A DNA stretch of 64,000 nt from Ctenosaura bakeri (Eukaryota; Chordata; Lepidosauria; Squamata; Iguanidae), in NCBI GenBank assembly GCA_948474755.1, contig CAOLHI010000619.1, positions 124,001 through 188,000 on the forward strand. The letters are read 5' to 3'. Numbering within the stretch: the first letter of the stretch is position 1; every line of letters starts with the position of its first letter. The notes under the pieces are model-generated. The model made no database searches and had not been told where the DNA came from. It saw only the letters and a program-made list of their open reading frames with translations. Below are positions 49,599 through 61,059 of this stretch, piece after piece. The position numbers and the translations under genes were made by a program.

Positions 49599-51129
49599 GT
49601 AGGCATACAAAGGATGTTGCTGGTGCCAGGGATGTCCACCTATTCCTTCCTCTCCTTTTTCCTGTATTTCTAGTGATTTGTTCCCACAGGGTCAGTCCCA
49701 CCCAAGGCAGGCCCCTTGACCTTCCCAAGAATCTTTCATATCCTCTGCTAAGCTTACCACAACCATTAAGCCATCAAAATCCATGTTCCCCATTCTGTGT
49801 GACTGCATTAGCATCCTGTCACCCTTGCGTCTTATATCCCTCTCAGGGCAGAGACAGAAAGTACTGCCCTCTCCCTGCAACTCATCCCTCAGTTGCCAGG
49901 AAGGTAAAGGCAGCCTGCAGATGAAGACACACAGCTGTTTTGAGGGAATACAACAGAGGCCTTTCTTCCCATCATGTTTGCCTGCTCATTCATTTTTGCC
50001 ACAGGGTTACGGCTAATGAAACAGATCTTCCAGGCTTTTGAGGTATCCTGGACATACTATCTTCCCCTCTGATGAAACATTTTTTTTTTTTTTTTAAGTA
50101 AACTTCTTTCAGAGATGATAAGAAGGTTAGAAAATTTGGGGTGGGGGTGAACCCCTCAGAAAATTTCTTATTTACAAAGGTTCATGTGGAAAAATAACTA
50201 TGGCAGGTTTAGGCAGCCCTGACAATCTGTTACTCCACATCCAGAAAGAGATGAAAACACATGTTAATAGAGCCCTTTTTGACACTGTCATGACTGTGTT
50301 CATAGCCTGGGAAATTTTATATATTTGGACTAAAATTCCCAGAATGGCTATGCTGGTTAGGGGATTCTGGTAGCTGTGATCCAAAAGCAATGTTTGCATT
50401 TTCTGGACCAGGATGGCATAGCCACTCAGTAGGGTAAAGCAACCTGCCTCAGGTGGCCTCATAGCACAAAAGCTGAATTAGGCAGGCATCAGTGTTGGAA
50501 AGGTAGAGTAAGGCTTTCTGAACAGTTTACCATTGTGATAGAGAGGGGATGGTTGCTTAGATTCTGCTTCAGTTAGTCACAGAAAATTTGGGCCAGTCAC
50601 TGACTGGTCAGCTCACTTTGGCTTTAAGGATTATCAGCTTTGCAGTTTTAATTTATGGGATGAATTGTCTTTAGCAGGCTGTAGATGTACCATAATTCAA
50701 TATAAGCATAGAAATTATCTTAAACAAGTCAAATTTAAGCCTATTAAAAGAGGTACAAGGAGAGACTTAAAAATTTTGAATAATTGTGGAATTTCAAAAT
50801 TGGGGAGAGTAGGATTTTCTTGCAAGGTGTAGACAAGGCTTCAGGAGCCCAAATAACTCTTTGTCCAGCAGTTAGCAGAAGTAAAATCCTTTCTGCAAAG
50901 TAATGAAAGCAAACATATGTAAATATATGCACAGTATGATCCCAAAGTGCAGGTCCCTGAAATTAGCCTGAACTGAGACATTTCATACTTCCTATTGGAG
51001 CCTCTCCTGTAGTTAGAACAGAACTTAGAATTCTGTTGTTTCTAGATCTCATTCAACTATTACATACTAAGGTCTGACAAGCTTCTTTACTGAGTTACAA
51101 TATCCTCCCTAATCATGTACAGGCAGAAC

Positions 51130-51245
51130 TAGAAAATGTTACTTTTTTTAGTACAGGTCCCCCAATTCCACAATAAGTTCGGCCAATGGCCATGCTGGTT
51201 GGGGTATTTGGGGAACTGTAGTCCAAAAAAGTAACTTTCCCAAAC
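51130..51245. repeat. Fold-back family A, copy
   Basis: It has AAATGTTACTTTTTTTAGTA with CCCCCAATTCCACAATAAG on the left and GTAGTCCAAAAAAGTAACTT on the right. The outer TTACTTTTTT and AAAAGTAACTT are inverted copies, the family A hallmark. Confidence 0.6.
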
Positions 51246-51520
51246 TTTGTGTATAGTTATCATGACAATTGATAGTCTTGATTATTCTCCATGAAAAGCT
51301 TAAGCTCAAGAGAGGTCTTTTTTTGAAGAAAGGAAGTACATAGGAAATGGCTTCTGGCCACTTCTTGTTGTTAAAAAGGCCTGTCCTGGGCCTAAAATGG
51401 CCCACAAAGTAGCTTAAAACATGAAGAAAATGCCCCCAACCTTTCAGGGTTGGGGACATTTTGAGGTATTTGTTGTTTGTTTGTGGGAGAGTGCAATGGA
51501 GGAGGTAGAGCCCTCTAAGC

Positions 51521-52187
51521 CAGTGGTTTTCAACCTTCCTAATGCCGCGACCCTTTAATACAGTTCCTCATGTTGTGGTGACCCCCAACCATAAAATTAT
51601 TTATTTATTATTTACAATGCCTCCCCCCCAGCAAAGGCCGCCTCACCGGCCAGGAACAGGGGGGCGTCAGGGAGGGAAAGAGGAGCCGCGTATCTCCCCT
51701 GGGAAAAAACTCCAAGAAACCCCCCCCCGGCTCTGCTTCTGCTTCACTGTCGTTTCTGCTGGGAGGGCAGTGTGGGAAAAGTTTCCAGTGTGTTGACCCT
51801 GGCCGGGGGGGGAGGAATCCCAGTGCCTTTGTCTTTTGCGCCAGGCACAGCTTGCCCCCCCAGCCCTTCCGCAGTGCCCCCCTCTGTGGCGAGTGGGGCA
51901 GGGGCTGTGGCGAGGAAGGAGCCTGTCCCCCATGCTGCCGCTGCCCCCCAAGCTGGCCCATCAGACGGGAGTTTCTCCCAGTAGCAGAGAAGGGGAGAGA
52001 TTTCAGTCCCTTCTGAACAGGGGGCAGGAGGACGCGAGCGCGTGGCTCGCACTTCTGCACCACCACCGAGGAGGGAATGGAGCCTAAGACCATCGGAAAT
52101 ACGTATTTTCCGATGGTCTTAGGCGACCCCTGTGAAAGGGTCGTTCAACCCCCAAAGGGGTTGCAACCCACAGGTTGAGAACTGCTG
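51521..52187. mobile_element. hAT element, SPIN-like, with perfect 8-bp target duplication
   Basis: The ends CAGTGGTTTTCAACCT and (inverted right end) CAGCAGTTCTCAACCT form a terminal inverted repeat. CTCTAAGC lies on both sides (51513-51520 and 52188-52195). The subterminal parts, including TGTTGTGGTGACCCCCAACC and the palindrome around ACCATCGGAAATACGTATTT, match what I remember of SPIN/URR1-type hATs, a group spread horizontally among tetrapods. The 667 bases include a GC-rich core of about 480 bases without transposase motifs. Confidence 0.88.
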
Positions 52188-53255
52188 CTCTAAGCCCTCC
52201 TGGGAAGGGCTAATGGAATCCTGTAGCCTCCCACAGTTATCTACACCTAGACTGGAGGAACGGGAATTGCACCAAGGAGTCAACAGGAAAAAAGGAGTGC
52301 AAAAGCCAGAGAGATATTCCCTATTATTTACTAGTTAACATTTATATTCAACCTTTCCTCCAATAAGTTCAAGGTGGCATATATCGCTCTCTGCCTCCCC
52401 ACTTTATCTTCACAGTAACAAGAATCCTGCAAGACAATCAGTCTGAGAGTGAGTTAGTGAGAGATCCAAAATTACCCAGTGATCTTGTTTCAACAGGGAT
52501 TAGAAACCACACCTCCCATGTCCCAGTCCAATACTCTTATCTACTACAGCATATTGCTGCTGCTACATTGCAATGACTGCTGATCAGATTGGAGCCAGAA
52601 GTGATTGTATAGTTAGGTTTACATGTTAAATGTTCCCATGGAGGCCCTTTAAAAGGTATAACCAAAAGAAAAGGAGAAGAAATGTAATAAAAATGTGAAG
52701 ATAACTTATAATATATTAAAAATCTTAATAGCCCTGGATCTTTAAAAACTACAACAAAATAAGCCAAGTGCATGGCATTTTTTATTCATTGGTTATTTAA
52801 CTCCACCCAGCAAATTATGAGTGCATGGCAAATGGTTTCCATAGAGTAGCTTACCACGTGAATCAGGCAATGTCATTTATTTAAAATATTTGCATCCCAC
52901 CGTTCTGCATGACAACAAGCCTCCAAAGCTGCTTGCAGTGGAAAAATATACAATAAACACAAGTTTAAAAAAAAATAAGAAGGCATTCATGGAAAAAAAA
53001 ATAGGTTCTGTGCTCTACCTGCTAAGTATAAATTAGAGTAGTCACACACAAAAGGGTAAAAGACTCTTACACCTTTCACAGTTGTGTTGAAGAGGGGATT
53101 TCAGCAAGTATAGAACTTGTTCTGCACACTTTCTCCGTGGAAATGCCCTTTACTATACTACTACACAATACTCTTAACAAGAGGAAGTGGCCAAAAGCCA
53201 CTTCTTTTGCACATGGCCACCATCTTTGTAGAGTGTCTGAAGAACCCTTCAGCTG

Positions 53256-53335
53256 GATGCATCATAGAATCTTAAGTTGGAAGGGGCCACATGGGCCATC
53301 TAGTCCAACCCCCTTCAAGCCATGCAGCAATATAC
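53256..53335 (-). repeat. CR1 LINE 3' end
   Basis: It reads ATCATAGAATCTTAAGTTGG, GGGCCATCTAGTCCAACCCC and GCCATGCAGCAATATACAA on the + strand, the complement of a CR1-type 3' terminus. Only about 80 bases remain. Confidence 0.7.
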
Positions 53336-53822
53336 AACTACAACGCTCTGTTCAAAGACCTCCAAAGATGGGACCAAAGCTTCATCTGGTCCAGCATTCT
53401 GTTCAACCACAGCCAAGCACTGGCCTCTGGGAAGCGTCTGTCAGACCTGAGGAGGGCTGTGGGCTGTGCCCAAATGAGGAAAATACCTCCTCTCTTTCAC
53501 ACACACACACACGCACAGAGGAGCTGGAGAAACCCCTTTCTGGCTGTGAGATGGTTTGTGGCTTACAGGGTTGGCCCTGCTATTGGACAGAGTAGGAGAA
53601 ATACCCCAGGCAGCAGATGCTGGGGGCAGCAGTGGCAGCCTTGCAGCTGTTCCTTCTGAGCTTTCTAGCTTTTCCCAGACAAAGGACCTAGAATATCATC
53701 CAGGTCATTTTCTTCCTGCCCCATTTTTCCTTCATTCCATGTCCTCCTCTGTCTACAGTTTCCCCTTTGGCCAGGACTTGCCCAAACTCCTGCTGATTGT
53801 GATGGTGGTTTTTGTCCACTAG

Positions 53823-53876
53823 GACCAAGACCGTGAACAGCCAGTTACTCGTAAGCTCTCCAACAGCCGTCGGATG
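53823..53876 (+). CDS. KCNH4: KCNH4 coding exon 12: small phase-0 exon (18 codons)
   Basis: The exon lies between TCCACTAG and GTAACA and encodes DQDREQPVTRKLSNSRRM (about residues 679-696). It begins and ends in phase 0, so including or skipping it keeps the frame between exons 11 and 13. RKLSNS resembles the RLSNKS stretch at the same place in KCNH8. Human KCNH4, as I recall it, has no clear counterpart. An alternative donor at 53851 (GTAAGC) would break the frame. Evidence is splice sites, phase and position. Confidence 0.65.
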
Positions 53877-54164
53877 GTAACATGTTTTGGGCGCTACCGG
53901 CCTGGGCTACATTCGAGCCAGTGACCTAGAGGTGAAAGGTCTTATGTCCCAACCCAGTCCTACTTCCCTCATCCCACCACCTCCCTCAACATGCCTTGCT
54001 GCTCCCACCTGGCATCACAATGATCCACTCAGTGTCAAAAGCAATCCTAAATTTTCTTGTCCCCTTCCCTTCCTGACACTTTGATGTAGCACATGGAAAA
54101 TTGTCTGTCCCTAGGTTTGTCTGCTGTGATAGTAGGGTGCGTGATGAGCTCCCCCAAGAGCTTG

Positions 54165-54275
54165 GAAAAGTAACCTTTTGGACTACAACTCCCAACACCT
54201 ACCTACAAACATGGCCCCTTATCATACTGACTGGGGGTTTTGGTAACTGTAGTCCAAAAAGCAATTTCCTCAGTT
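54165..54275. repeat. Fold-back family A, copy
   Basis: The left arm is AGTAACCTTTTGGACTACAA with CTCCCAACACC. The right arm is TGGTAACTGTAGTCCAAAAA with GCAATTTCC. It is well preserved. Confidence 0.7.
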
Positions 54276-55012
54276 TTCTCCTGAACAGATAAGAAGGTTG
54301 TGTATTGTGTCTGTGTATAGATAATTTTAAAATAAAAAAAAAACTATAAATAAATTTAGAAGTTTTCACAAAAGATCCTGCTCAGGCAGAGGTGAGAGTA
54401 TGGACAAAACCTGTCAGTCTGCAAAGAATAAGGAAGAATAATATGTGCATTTCAAAAGACCTGTCAGACATTCATCTCAGGTAGGATGAATATACCTGGG
54501 GAAGAAGGGGCTGGCAATTGTGGCACTACAAATCTACCTTCTGCTGATGGGTATTGGAATCCATGTCTTCTCTCTCTCTCTCAATCTCTTTCTCTCTCTC
54601 TCTTTTGTAAGCAAATAATTTCAAAAGTTTTCTCCTTTCTGGGCAACAATGTGAGAACTTTGGTTTTTGGCTTTTTTTTTTCCACTTCAGGCCTTATTTC
54701 AGAAAAAAAAATTAATTTGGACAAAAAACACTTTTTTGTGCAGAAAACCAAGATTTTTGAACACAAAAATCCCAAATGGTAGTTGACCATTTTCTCTTAT
54801 AATTTCTTTTTGAGCATGAGAGATCTTTACATGTCTACTTCAGGAGCATTATGGATGTCTACATAACTTTCTAATGAACACAGAGAGAACAAAGTGAAAG
54901 GGGAAGTAGAGTGTAATATCACAATGCTGCTTCCCTACCCCATGTCTGTTCATTCTAACTCAGGGGTTAGGAAACCTTTTTCTATCAAGGGACACATTTC
55001 TTTTGAGACATT

Positions 55013-55412
55013 GGTCATTTTTGCATGGCATCACAGTCCTACAATGGTCCACAGGTCATGCTTTCATACTACATCATCGCAGTCTCATTGCCAACTCATC
55101 CCCGTCTATCGCGATCGTGAGATATTTGCTTGACAGAAAAAAACTGTTAAGCACCCACAATTATGCAACACTCCCATCACCCCCAGCCATCCGGAAGGGG
55201 CGGAAGCGCGATCACACGCTTCCTTCCCCAGCTCAGCATGGGAAAGAGGCTAGCTACACTGCGGAAGGAAGGAGCATGTCACTCACGCTCCCTTCTGGAG
55301 GGAGCCAGCCCCATGTGGAGGAGAGTGTTCCCGTCGCACTCCCTTCCCAGCAAAGGCATTGCCGGGACCATGACAAGACATTGGTGGGAACTGGTAAGGT
55401 GTGGAAATGGCC
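55013..55412. mobile_element. Possible non-autonomous DNA transposon, GC-rich
   Basis: The left end GGTCATTTTTGCATGG and the inverted right end GGCCATTTCCACACC are alike, with ATT directly outside both. The interior is CpG-richer than its surroundings (CTATCGCGATCGTGAG, GGGGCGGAAGCGCG). No transposase is seen. The left end also resembles the GGCCATTTCTGCA terminus of MITE TA-1. Confidence 0.4.
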
Positions 55413-57085
55413 ATTGTATCAGAACTAGCATGCTGGTCATGGGACAGCTTAGAGCTATCAATGGGTGGGGCCAAAGCCTAGAGTAGGCACAACCAAAATT
55501 TGCAAATTGAGTCAAAGTCCTCGTGAAAAAAAGCTGAGATTCTTATGTGGCCCTTGTGTGAAGGGCCTCGCATTCCTATTCTCCCTGACTGAAGAGAATT
55601 TCACTTAAACTATTTAAAAGAGCATTTAATTTTCCTACATAACTCTGGGAACTGTAGTTCTGTGAGGCATGTGGGTTAATTTATCAACCTTTTATCAAAC
55701 TAGAATTCCTTCTGAAGAAGAAGGAAGAGAAAGTAGAGTGGACAAGGAAATTAGAGGCTGGAAGGTGGATCAGCAGGAGCAATACTAGTTAACAGAAGAA
55801 ATAGTAGAACAACAGAGAATGGGTTTGATTCACTGGGCAGCACATGTGTAGTGTTACTTATGACATGTATATATCTCTTTTTGGAATGAGGCATAGGAGC
55901 TACTCTTTAGATCTTTGCACTCCTTCCAAAATCTGCTTCTGGCAGCAGTCAATCATCGGGGGGGGGGGGCACTACTGATGCTGCTTACCAATGGGGAGAG
56001 GAGGGAGCAAAGATGAAACAAAGTGTGATGAACAAAGAGGATGCACTCATCTGGGAGCACACTCCCATTTCTTCCCTCTTCTGAGATGAAACCAGGCACT
56101 TCATCATCTGAATTGCCCCTGCTCTTCCACCCTTCCCCACTGGTAAGCAGCTGGGGCCCCCTCTGGGGTATTATGGCTGCTGGGATGGAGGGAGGACATA
56201 GAACTGTGCAGTGTAGTCTTTCAGCTACTGTCTATCAGAGCTGAGAAGGAAAGAATCAAGCTGGGCCAGCTCTGCTGTTAGGCAATGTGAAGCAATAGGC
56301 AGGAGGTGTGAAGAGGCAGCTTTGTGTTTCAGGCAGTGTTTCAAGCCCCCACCCACATTTATTTGTTGCCTTGAGGTATGATAGAAAATATTGTTCCATC
56401 ACCAACATCGAAGCAAAATCCAACTTCAGTCCACCCAGCTTTTGAACATGGAATGGTGCCTTCTTCCATCTTGTCCAGGTCATCAAGAAGCAAAATGTCT
56501 TAGGCCTGCCCTGAGACTGAGCAAGGATCAAAAGGCCAAAAGTTGTTCAGGCAGTAAGACTCCAGACCTAAGGCAACAGGTTTATATGACCTAATGAAAA
56601 CTCCATTGGTCCCTTATGTCACTTGATCTCTTTTGAGATGATAGCTACAATATCACTATGGGCAGCTTGAAGTGGTGCTGAAGAAAGTAACGAGAAAGTA
56701 AGACAGCTTGCCAGAAACTCATCCCCCAACAGGTTGTATTTGTGATGCAAGAAATAAATTATATAGGTCCTGTCTCTCTGTTCAATAATCCTGATACTTC
56801 ACAGCAGTTCCTGGAGGAGGACAACTTGTCTTGTTATTGCTGTGGCAAAAACAAAACAAAATCTCATATTTCACAGTTCAGATCAAGATGGTAGCCATCA
56901 TGGTTTCTCAGATAGCTTTCTGGAAGAGTGGGCAGTAATGTCAGAACTATATCAAAAACACTACATGTGTCGGGTATCTTCCTTTAAACTTCCAACTAAG
57001 TTGTCAATCTATCAATCAAAGGCGGTCTTTCAGTAGTGGAAAGTTCAAGAACTGACCCTTTTTGTATTATTGTTTTCCTTTCCAG

Positions 57086-57124
57086 GGACTTCTCCGATTC
57101 TCCAGGTCCCCACGTTTATCCCAG
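57086..57124 (+). CDS. KCNH4: KCNH4 coding exon 13: 39-bp microexon
   Basis: The exon encodes GLLRFSRSPRLSQ (about residues 697-709) between TTTCCAG and GTAGCT, phase 0 at both ends. Human KCNH4 has GLSRFSRSPRLSQ in the same position after the binding-homology domain, a 12 of 13 match, so the identity is secure despite the size. The RFS and RLS serines fit basophilic kinase sites. Confidence 0.9.
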
Positions 57125-59101
57125 GTAGCTTGAATTTTCTGATAAGGGGGCAAAAGGGGGACATTTCTTGATTAGATAGCAAATTGATTGGGAGGGAGGG
57201 AATTTCCAAGTATAATCTCCTAATTAGAATTATATTCTCCTAAATATTTCACTCTCACATTTAATATTTTCAATTATAGATATTATTGATTCAGGCCAGG
57301 ATGAGCTCCAGCAGGACAGCCAGCATAGTGTGGTAATCTGAGTGTTGGACTATGATGCTGGAGACCAGGGTTCAAATCCCCACTTGGCCATGGAAACCCA
57401 CTGGGTGCCCTTGGGCAAGTCACACTTTCTCAGCCTCAGAGGAAGGCAAAGACAAATCCTCTCTGAACAATTCTTGCCAAGAATAGATAGAGTGATAGAG
57501 TTTCCATAAGTCAGAAACAACTTGAAGGCACCCAATAACAAAACAAACTCCAGCAGGCCAGAAGCCAATCTTCTGCCCGTGGGATCGAGCCCTGAAAAAT
57601 GCCGCTGCCAACTGGGGAAAAAAACTGGAAGTCTTCTCTCCATAATGAACTGGGCAGCCTGAAGATGTGTACCACGTTTGGGGACTTTGTATCAAATAAT
57701 GGCCAAGGAGTGGCATGATATCATCTGATTTGATCCTGGGAAGTTGTCCTAACTTCCAATGCCTGTTCTTTCCTTCTCAAACCAGGATCCCTGGTGATGC
57801 CAGGAACTAGTGCCTGTTCTATGAGGCTTCCTGGCTTGTGCTGCATATTGTAGGGCTGCCACCAGAGACAGGCATCATTGGGCACTTTCTGAGGTCCACA
57901 TTCTTGCTGGGGATCCATTGATATAATCTCTGAACCTTTTTGATTTTGTGGATCTTCATTCTTCTCACTATCACTTACCTGTGCACATGCCCTCTTTGAG
58001 CATGCAGCAAAGGGAAGAGTGGGGAGATGGAGCACTGCCCATTTTGCAGCTCCTCTGCCCAGTTGTGCAGATTAGGCCTAGAGAGGGAGGGCAAGTGAGT
58101 AGACAGCACTGTAGAGAAAAAGAAAGGGAGAGGACAATGGAAAGGACTGGCCCATTGAGGATACTTTCCCCAAGGGCACCCCAGAACCTGGAGCCAACCC
58201 TGCCAATGTCTATGTATAAGTTGTGTCTATGTAAAGCAGCAATACATAGGAGACAAGTATTGAATTTGGCAGATTGATACTTAACATCCTGACCTTTAAA
58301 TTTAAACCAGTCTCAGTTTTATCTAGAAGTATTTAATATTCGGGGACATTATTTAAATTAGATAATTAAATGCTTTGAAGTCATATGGGTCTCAGCATTG
58401 GCAGAGGTAAGCATGTATTTAAAGCTGCAATCGTATATCCACTTAGTGAGGGTTAGTCCTATTGAACTCAGTGGAGTTTGTTCCTAAGTAAGCATATATA
58501 GGATTGCGCTGTAACCTTCCTATTAAATGATACTCAAGAGTGCATAACTTTGAGGAATAGTCTTAGAAGACCTATGGCATGATCCATCCAAAGTCAAAAT
58601 TTGAAAGTCAGATTTGACAAATGTTTGAAATGAAAATCCTCAGTTTTAATTCTGACCTATTGCAAATTTGTGTGAAGTGGCACCTTGTGGCGTGGTCCAT
58701 GACTGCTTCATCCAAACTCTAATTTTCAATGTATTATGAAGGACAGTTTATTCCATGTGCTGTTCTTCATTCTAAGGATAGTCAGCAATGATTATATGAA
58801 AATACCCTGATTGCATGGCTCAGTCTTAGTTTTTGAAATGTGTAGAATTGGAAAAATAATGTTTAATCTTGATACAGCAATTTCTATGTTTTATAATGTG
58901 TATTTAGGCTAACCGTGTTGTCATAGACAAGACTTAAACTGCTTTAAAGTGCACATATGAAATGATTTGAAATAGTTGTTTGCATGACAAATATATACCC
59001 TCAACATTGATGATGCCCACAAGATCACATGTGTAGCATGAAGAGCTTAAAGGTGATTTATGAGACAGTTCTCCCCTGAGCATTGAATTCCTTGTTTCCA
59101 G
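57125..59101 (+). other. Intron 13
   Basis: The only clear repeat is SINE-B at 57318-57545. The acceptor is CTTGTTTCCAG. No exon was recognised. Confidence 0.7.
57318..57545 (+). repeat. SINE-B copy 5, best preserved
   Basis: It shows CAGCATAGTGTGGTAATCTG, GTTGGACTATGATGCTGGAG, CCAGGGTTCAAATCCC (B box), CCATGGAAACCCACTGGGTG, CTTTCTCAGCCTCAGAGGAA and ACAACTTGAAGGCACCCAAT in order. This full structure defines the family for the other copies. Confidence 0.85.
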
Positions 59102-59469
59102 CCTCACCCTGAAAGTGGTGCTGCCCCTGAGAAGCCCCTGCCCTCCATCCACGAACACAGTGAAGACACTGAGGACTTGTTCCAACCCTCACCTGCCACC
59201 ATCACTCGCCGCAAACTTCTCTTGCCCAGCCTCAGCAGTCCCGTGAGGAAGAGCTCCCTCAGCAGTCTCCTAGGAGATGACCTGCGGCAGTTCTCAGCCC
59301 TGCGGCGAAATTGTCGGTCTCCGGCTCACTGCAACAGAGGCCATAGTCCTTCTCCACGGTGTCGCCAAGAGGAACGGCTCTCTGACAGTGAGGTCACCAA
59401 TGCACGGAAACCTGGCAGACTCCTCATTCCTTCTCTCATGAATTATGGACCCCCAGACCTTAGCCCGAG
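59102..59469 (+). CDS. KCNH4: KCNH4 coding exon 14: long Ser/Pro-rich cytoplasmic tail exon
   Basis: This exon encodes about residues 710-831. It reads PHPESGAAPEKPLPSIHEHS, then a stretch rich in Ser, Arg and Cys, TRRKLLLPSLSSPVRKSSLS, SLLGDDLRQFSALRRNC and finally PGRLLIPSLMNYGPPDLSPR. The human protein has LPSITEAES, LLLPNLSP, SLLGEELPPFSAL and LLIPPLGTFGPPDLSPR in the same order, which is the best evidence for KCNH4 over its paralogues. It enters in phase 0 and exits in phase 2 (AG before GTAAGA). The rest is likely disordered. Confidence 0.95.
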
Positions 59470-60952
59470 GTAAGAGCAGGGGCAGAATAGTGTAAAACTT
59501 GCAGTGTCAACAGGGTGGAACATTTTTATTAGCAAGGCCAATGGCATCGCTTGCCTTCCTTTCTCTCTCATATCTGCCTGTTCTCTCTGATCTGAGCTGC
59601 AATTCTCATAGTACCTGGGGGGTAAAAATGGATTTTCCCAGCAAAAATGTCCTGCTGTGATCTGTCCTTGTCGGAATGAAGAGGCTAAGGTTCTAGATGG
59701 TATACTCAATGCATAATAGCTCCCTGTGCATAACTCCATGTCTTCCCTGGTGTTGGAGAACTGAGAGATTTTTAGTAATAGGTCTCCCAATCAGCAGAGT
59801 ATTCTGTAATGCACAGATGAAACTGAACAAATCACCAGTCCCACTTCATCATCTCCACCCCAGACACACTTAATCTAGCTCAAAATAAACACAGTTTGGT
59901 TAAAAAGATGTAGAAAGGATTTACTCACAAAATCTTCTGCATAGTCTACACAGATTCAATTCTTGAAGAAAGTAAGACAAAAATAAGAACTCACATGCTT
60001 ACAGGGAAGCTGAAGAACAAAAAGGAGAAGTGGGTGTTGACCAAACAACAGGAAGTTTACTCTAGGCAGTCCCCTCTATCCCTACAATAGACACGTAAAC
60101 TAACCAGCCAGTTAATTAAGCATGCAGAGATTGCCACTCCCAACACCCGGCAGATATCAATCTCCAAAGGATCAGTACTGTAGCATAGGGGGAGCTGATT
60201 GGGCAATGGAAGCTAACTTTCATCCCACTGCAGTTTGCTACAAAGAGAGGAAGCAGAATGACAACCTTGTCTGGTCACCTCTGTCCCTCCCCTCCCCTCC
60301 CCATCCTTGTGGAGGCAGCCCCATCAGGATGGGAGCTGCCTGGGGCAGGGAGTTGGATGGGGCTTGTTGTACGTTGTTGGACATGTCACTAACAGGATTC
60401 TGGCCAAAGTATTTTGGCCTGGCTTGGTCTTGAATGGGTAACTAAGACACATTAAGTTTACAAGAGATCTGCTCTTGCTAAAGGATGAAAGTGTCCAAAA
60501 TGGTTTATTGACGTGGCTCAACACAAATGTGAGTTATTTGAAGAATCTTCTCGAGGGGCATGACTGTGGGGCCTTTCATGATGAGTGCCTGCACTTCCAG
60601 TGTAGCACAACACTGCTGGCTAAGATTTGACAGATTTGTGTAACACATCTGCATTACCAGCACTGGGAATTTAATGTTTGTAGACTGAAATGCACAGATA
60701 AAGTAATATCTCTGTGTTCACAGAGCCATTATGGCTGATCACAAGGTCATGTCAGGTCACTTCCAGCTGTGTGATAACCTTTGTCTTTTTTATGTTAAAT
60801 TTCCTTCTCTACCTTTTCCCACCACCCTACTCCATGAGGTCAGTGGAGATTTGAACCTAAGACCTATTGTTATATTGTGCTTGTTAGGAAAATTTATAGA
60901 AGCTCCTTTTTGACCCCCCTGCTAAAGGTGACTTCTCTCCCACCCTCTATAG
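59470..60952 (+). other. Intron 14
   Basis: The acceptor is CCTCTATAG. I see no clear repeat boundary or extra exon. A weak family A half-site lies near 59600. Confidence 0.6.
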
Positions 60953-61059
60953 AGTCGTAGATGGAATTGAAGATGATAGCAGAGCATCAGAGACACAAAC
61001 CTTTACTTTCAACATGTACCAGCCTCTCCAGAACTCAGTACAAGAACCTTCTGTGTCAG
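60953..61059 (+). CDS. KCNH4: KCNH4 coding exon 15: VVDGIED motif
   Basis: This exon encodes about residues 832-867. The split Arg codon leads into VVDGIEDDSRASETQTFTFN and ends EPSVSG. PPDLSPR followed by (I/V)VDGIED is shared by all ELK tails. It enters in phase 2 and exits in phase 1 with GTAACC. The second half is variable between species. Confidence 0.93.

Larger units (their letters stand above)
49599..53822 (+). other. Intron 11
   Basis: It holds family A copies (about 50280-50410 and 51130-51245), the SPIN-like hAT (51521-52187), a CR1 3' end (about 53256-53335) and a short CA run (about 53501-53516). The acceptor is TCCACTAG. The GC-rich frames at 51600-52090 lie inside the hAT element and are not genes. 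Confidence 0.7.
53877..57085 (+). other. Intron 12
   Basis: It has a family A copy (about 54165-54275), a (CT)n run (about 54567-54604), a CpG-containing block (55013-55412) with inverted ends, and a G-run near 55960. The acceptor is TTTCCTTTCCAG. No exon was recognised. Confidence 0.7.

Noticed and set aside
51608..52093. Overlapping 94-161 codon frames, GC-rich
   Set aside because: They fall inside the hAT element core and are open because of base composition. No transposase motif is present.
53851..53856. Alternative strong donor GTAAGC inside coding exon 12
   Set aside because: It would leave a 28-base exon in phase 1, incompatible with the phase-0 entry of exon 13.
53877..53935. Extension of exon 12 through CGCTACCGGCCTGGGCTACA
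   Set aside because: The reading frame from exon 12 meets TGA soon after the AGCCAG, so it cannot continue as coding sequence.
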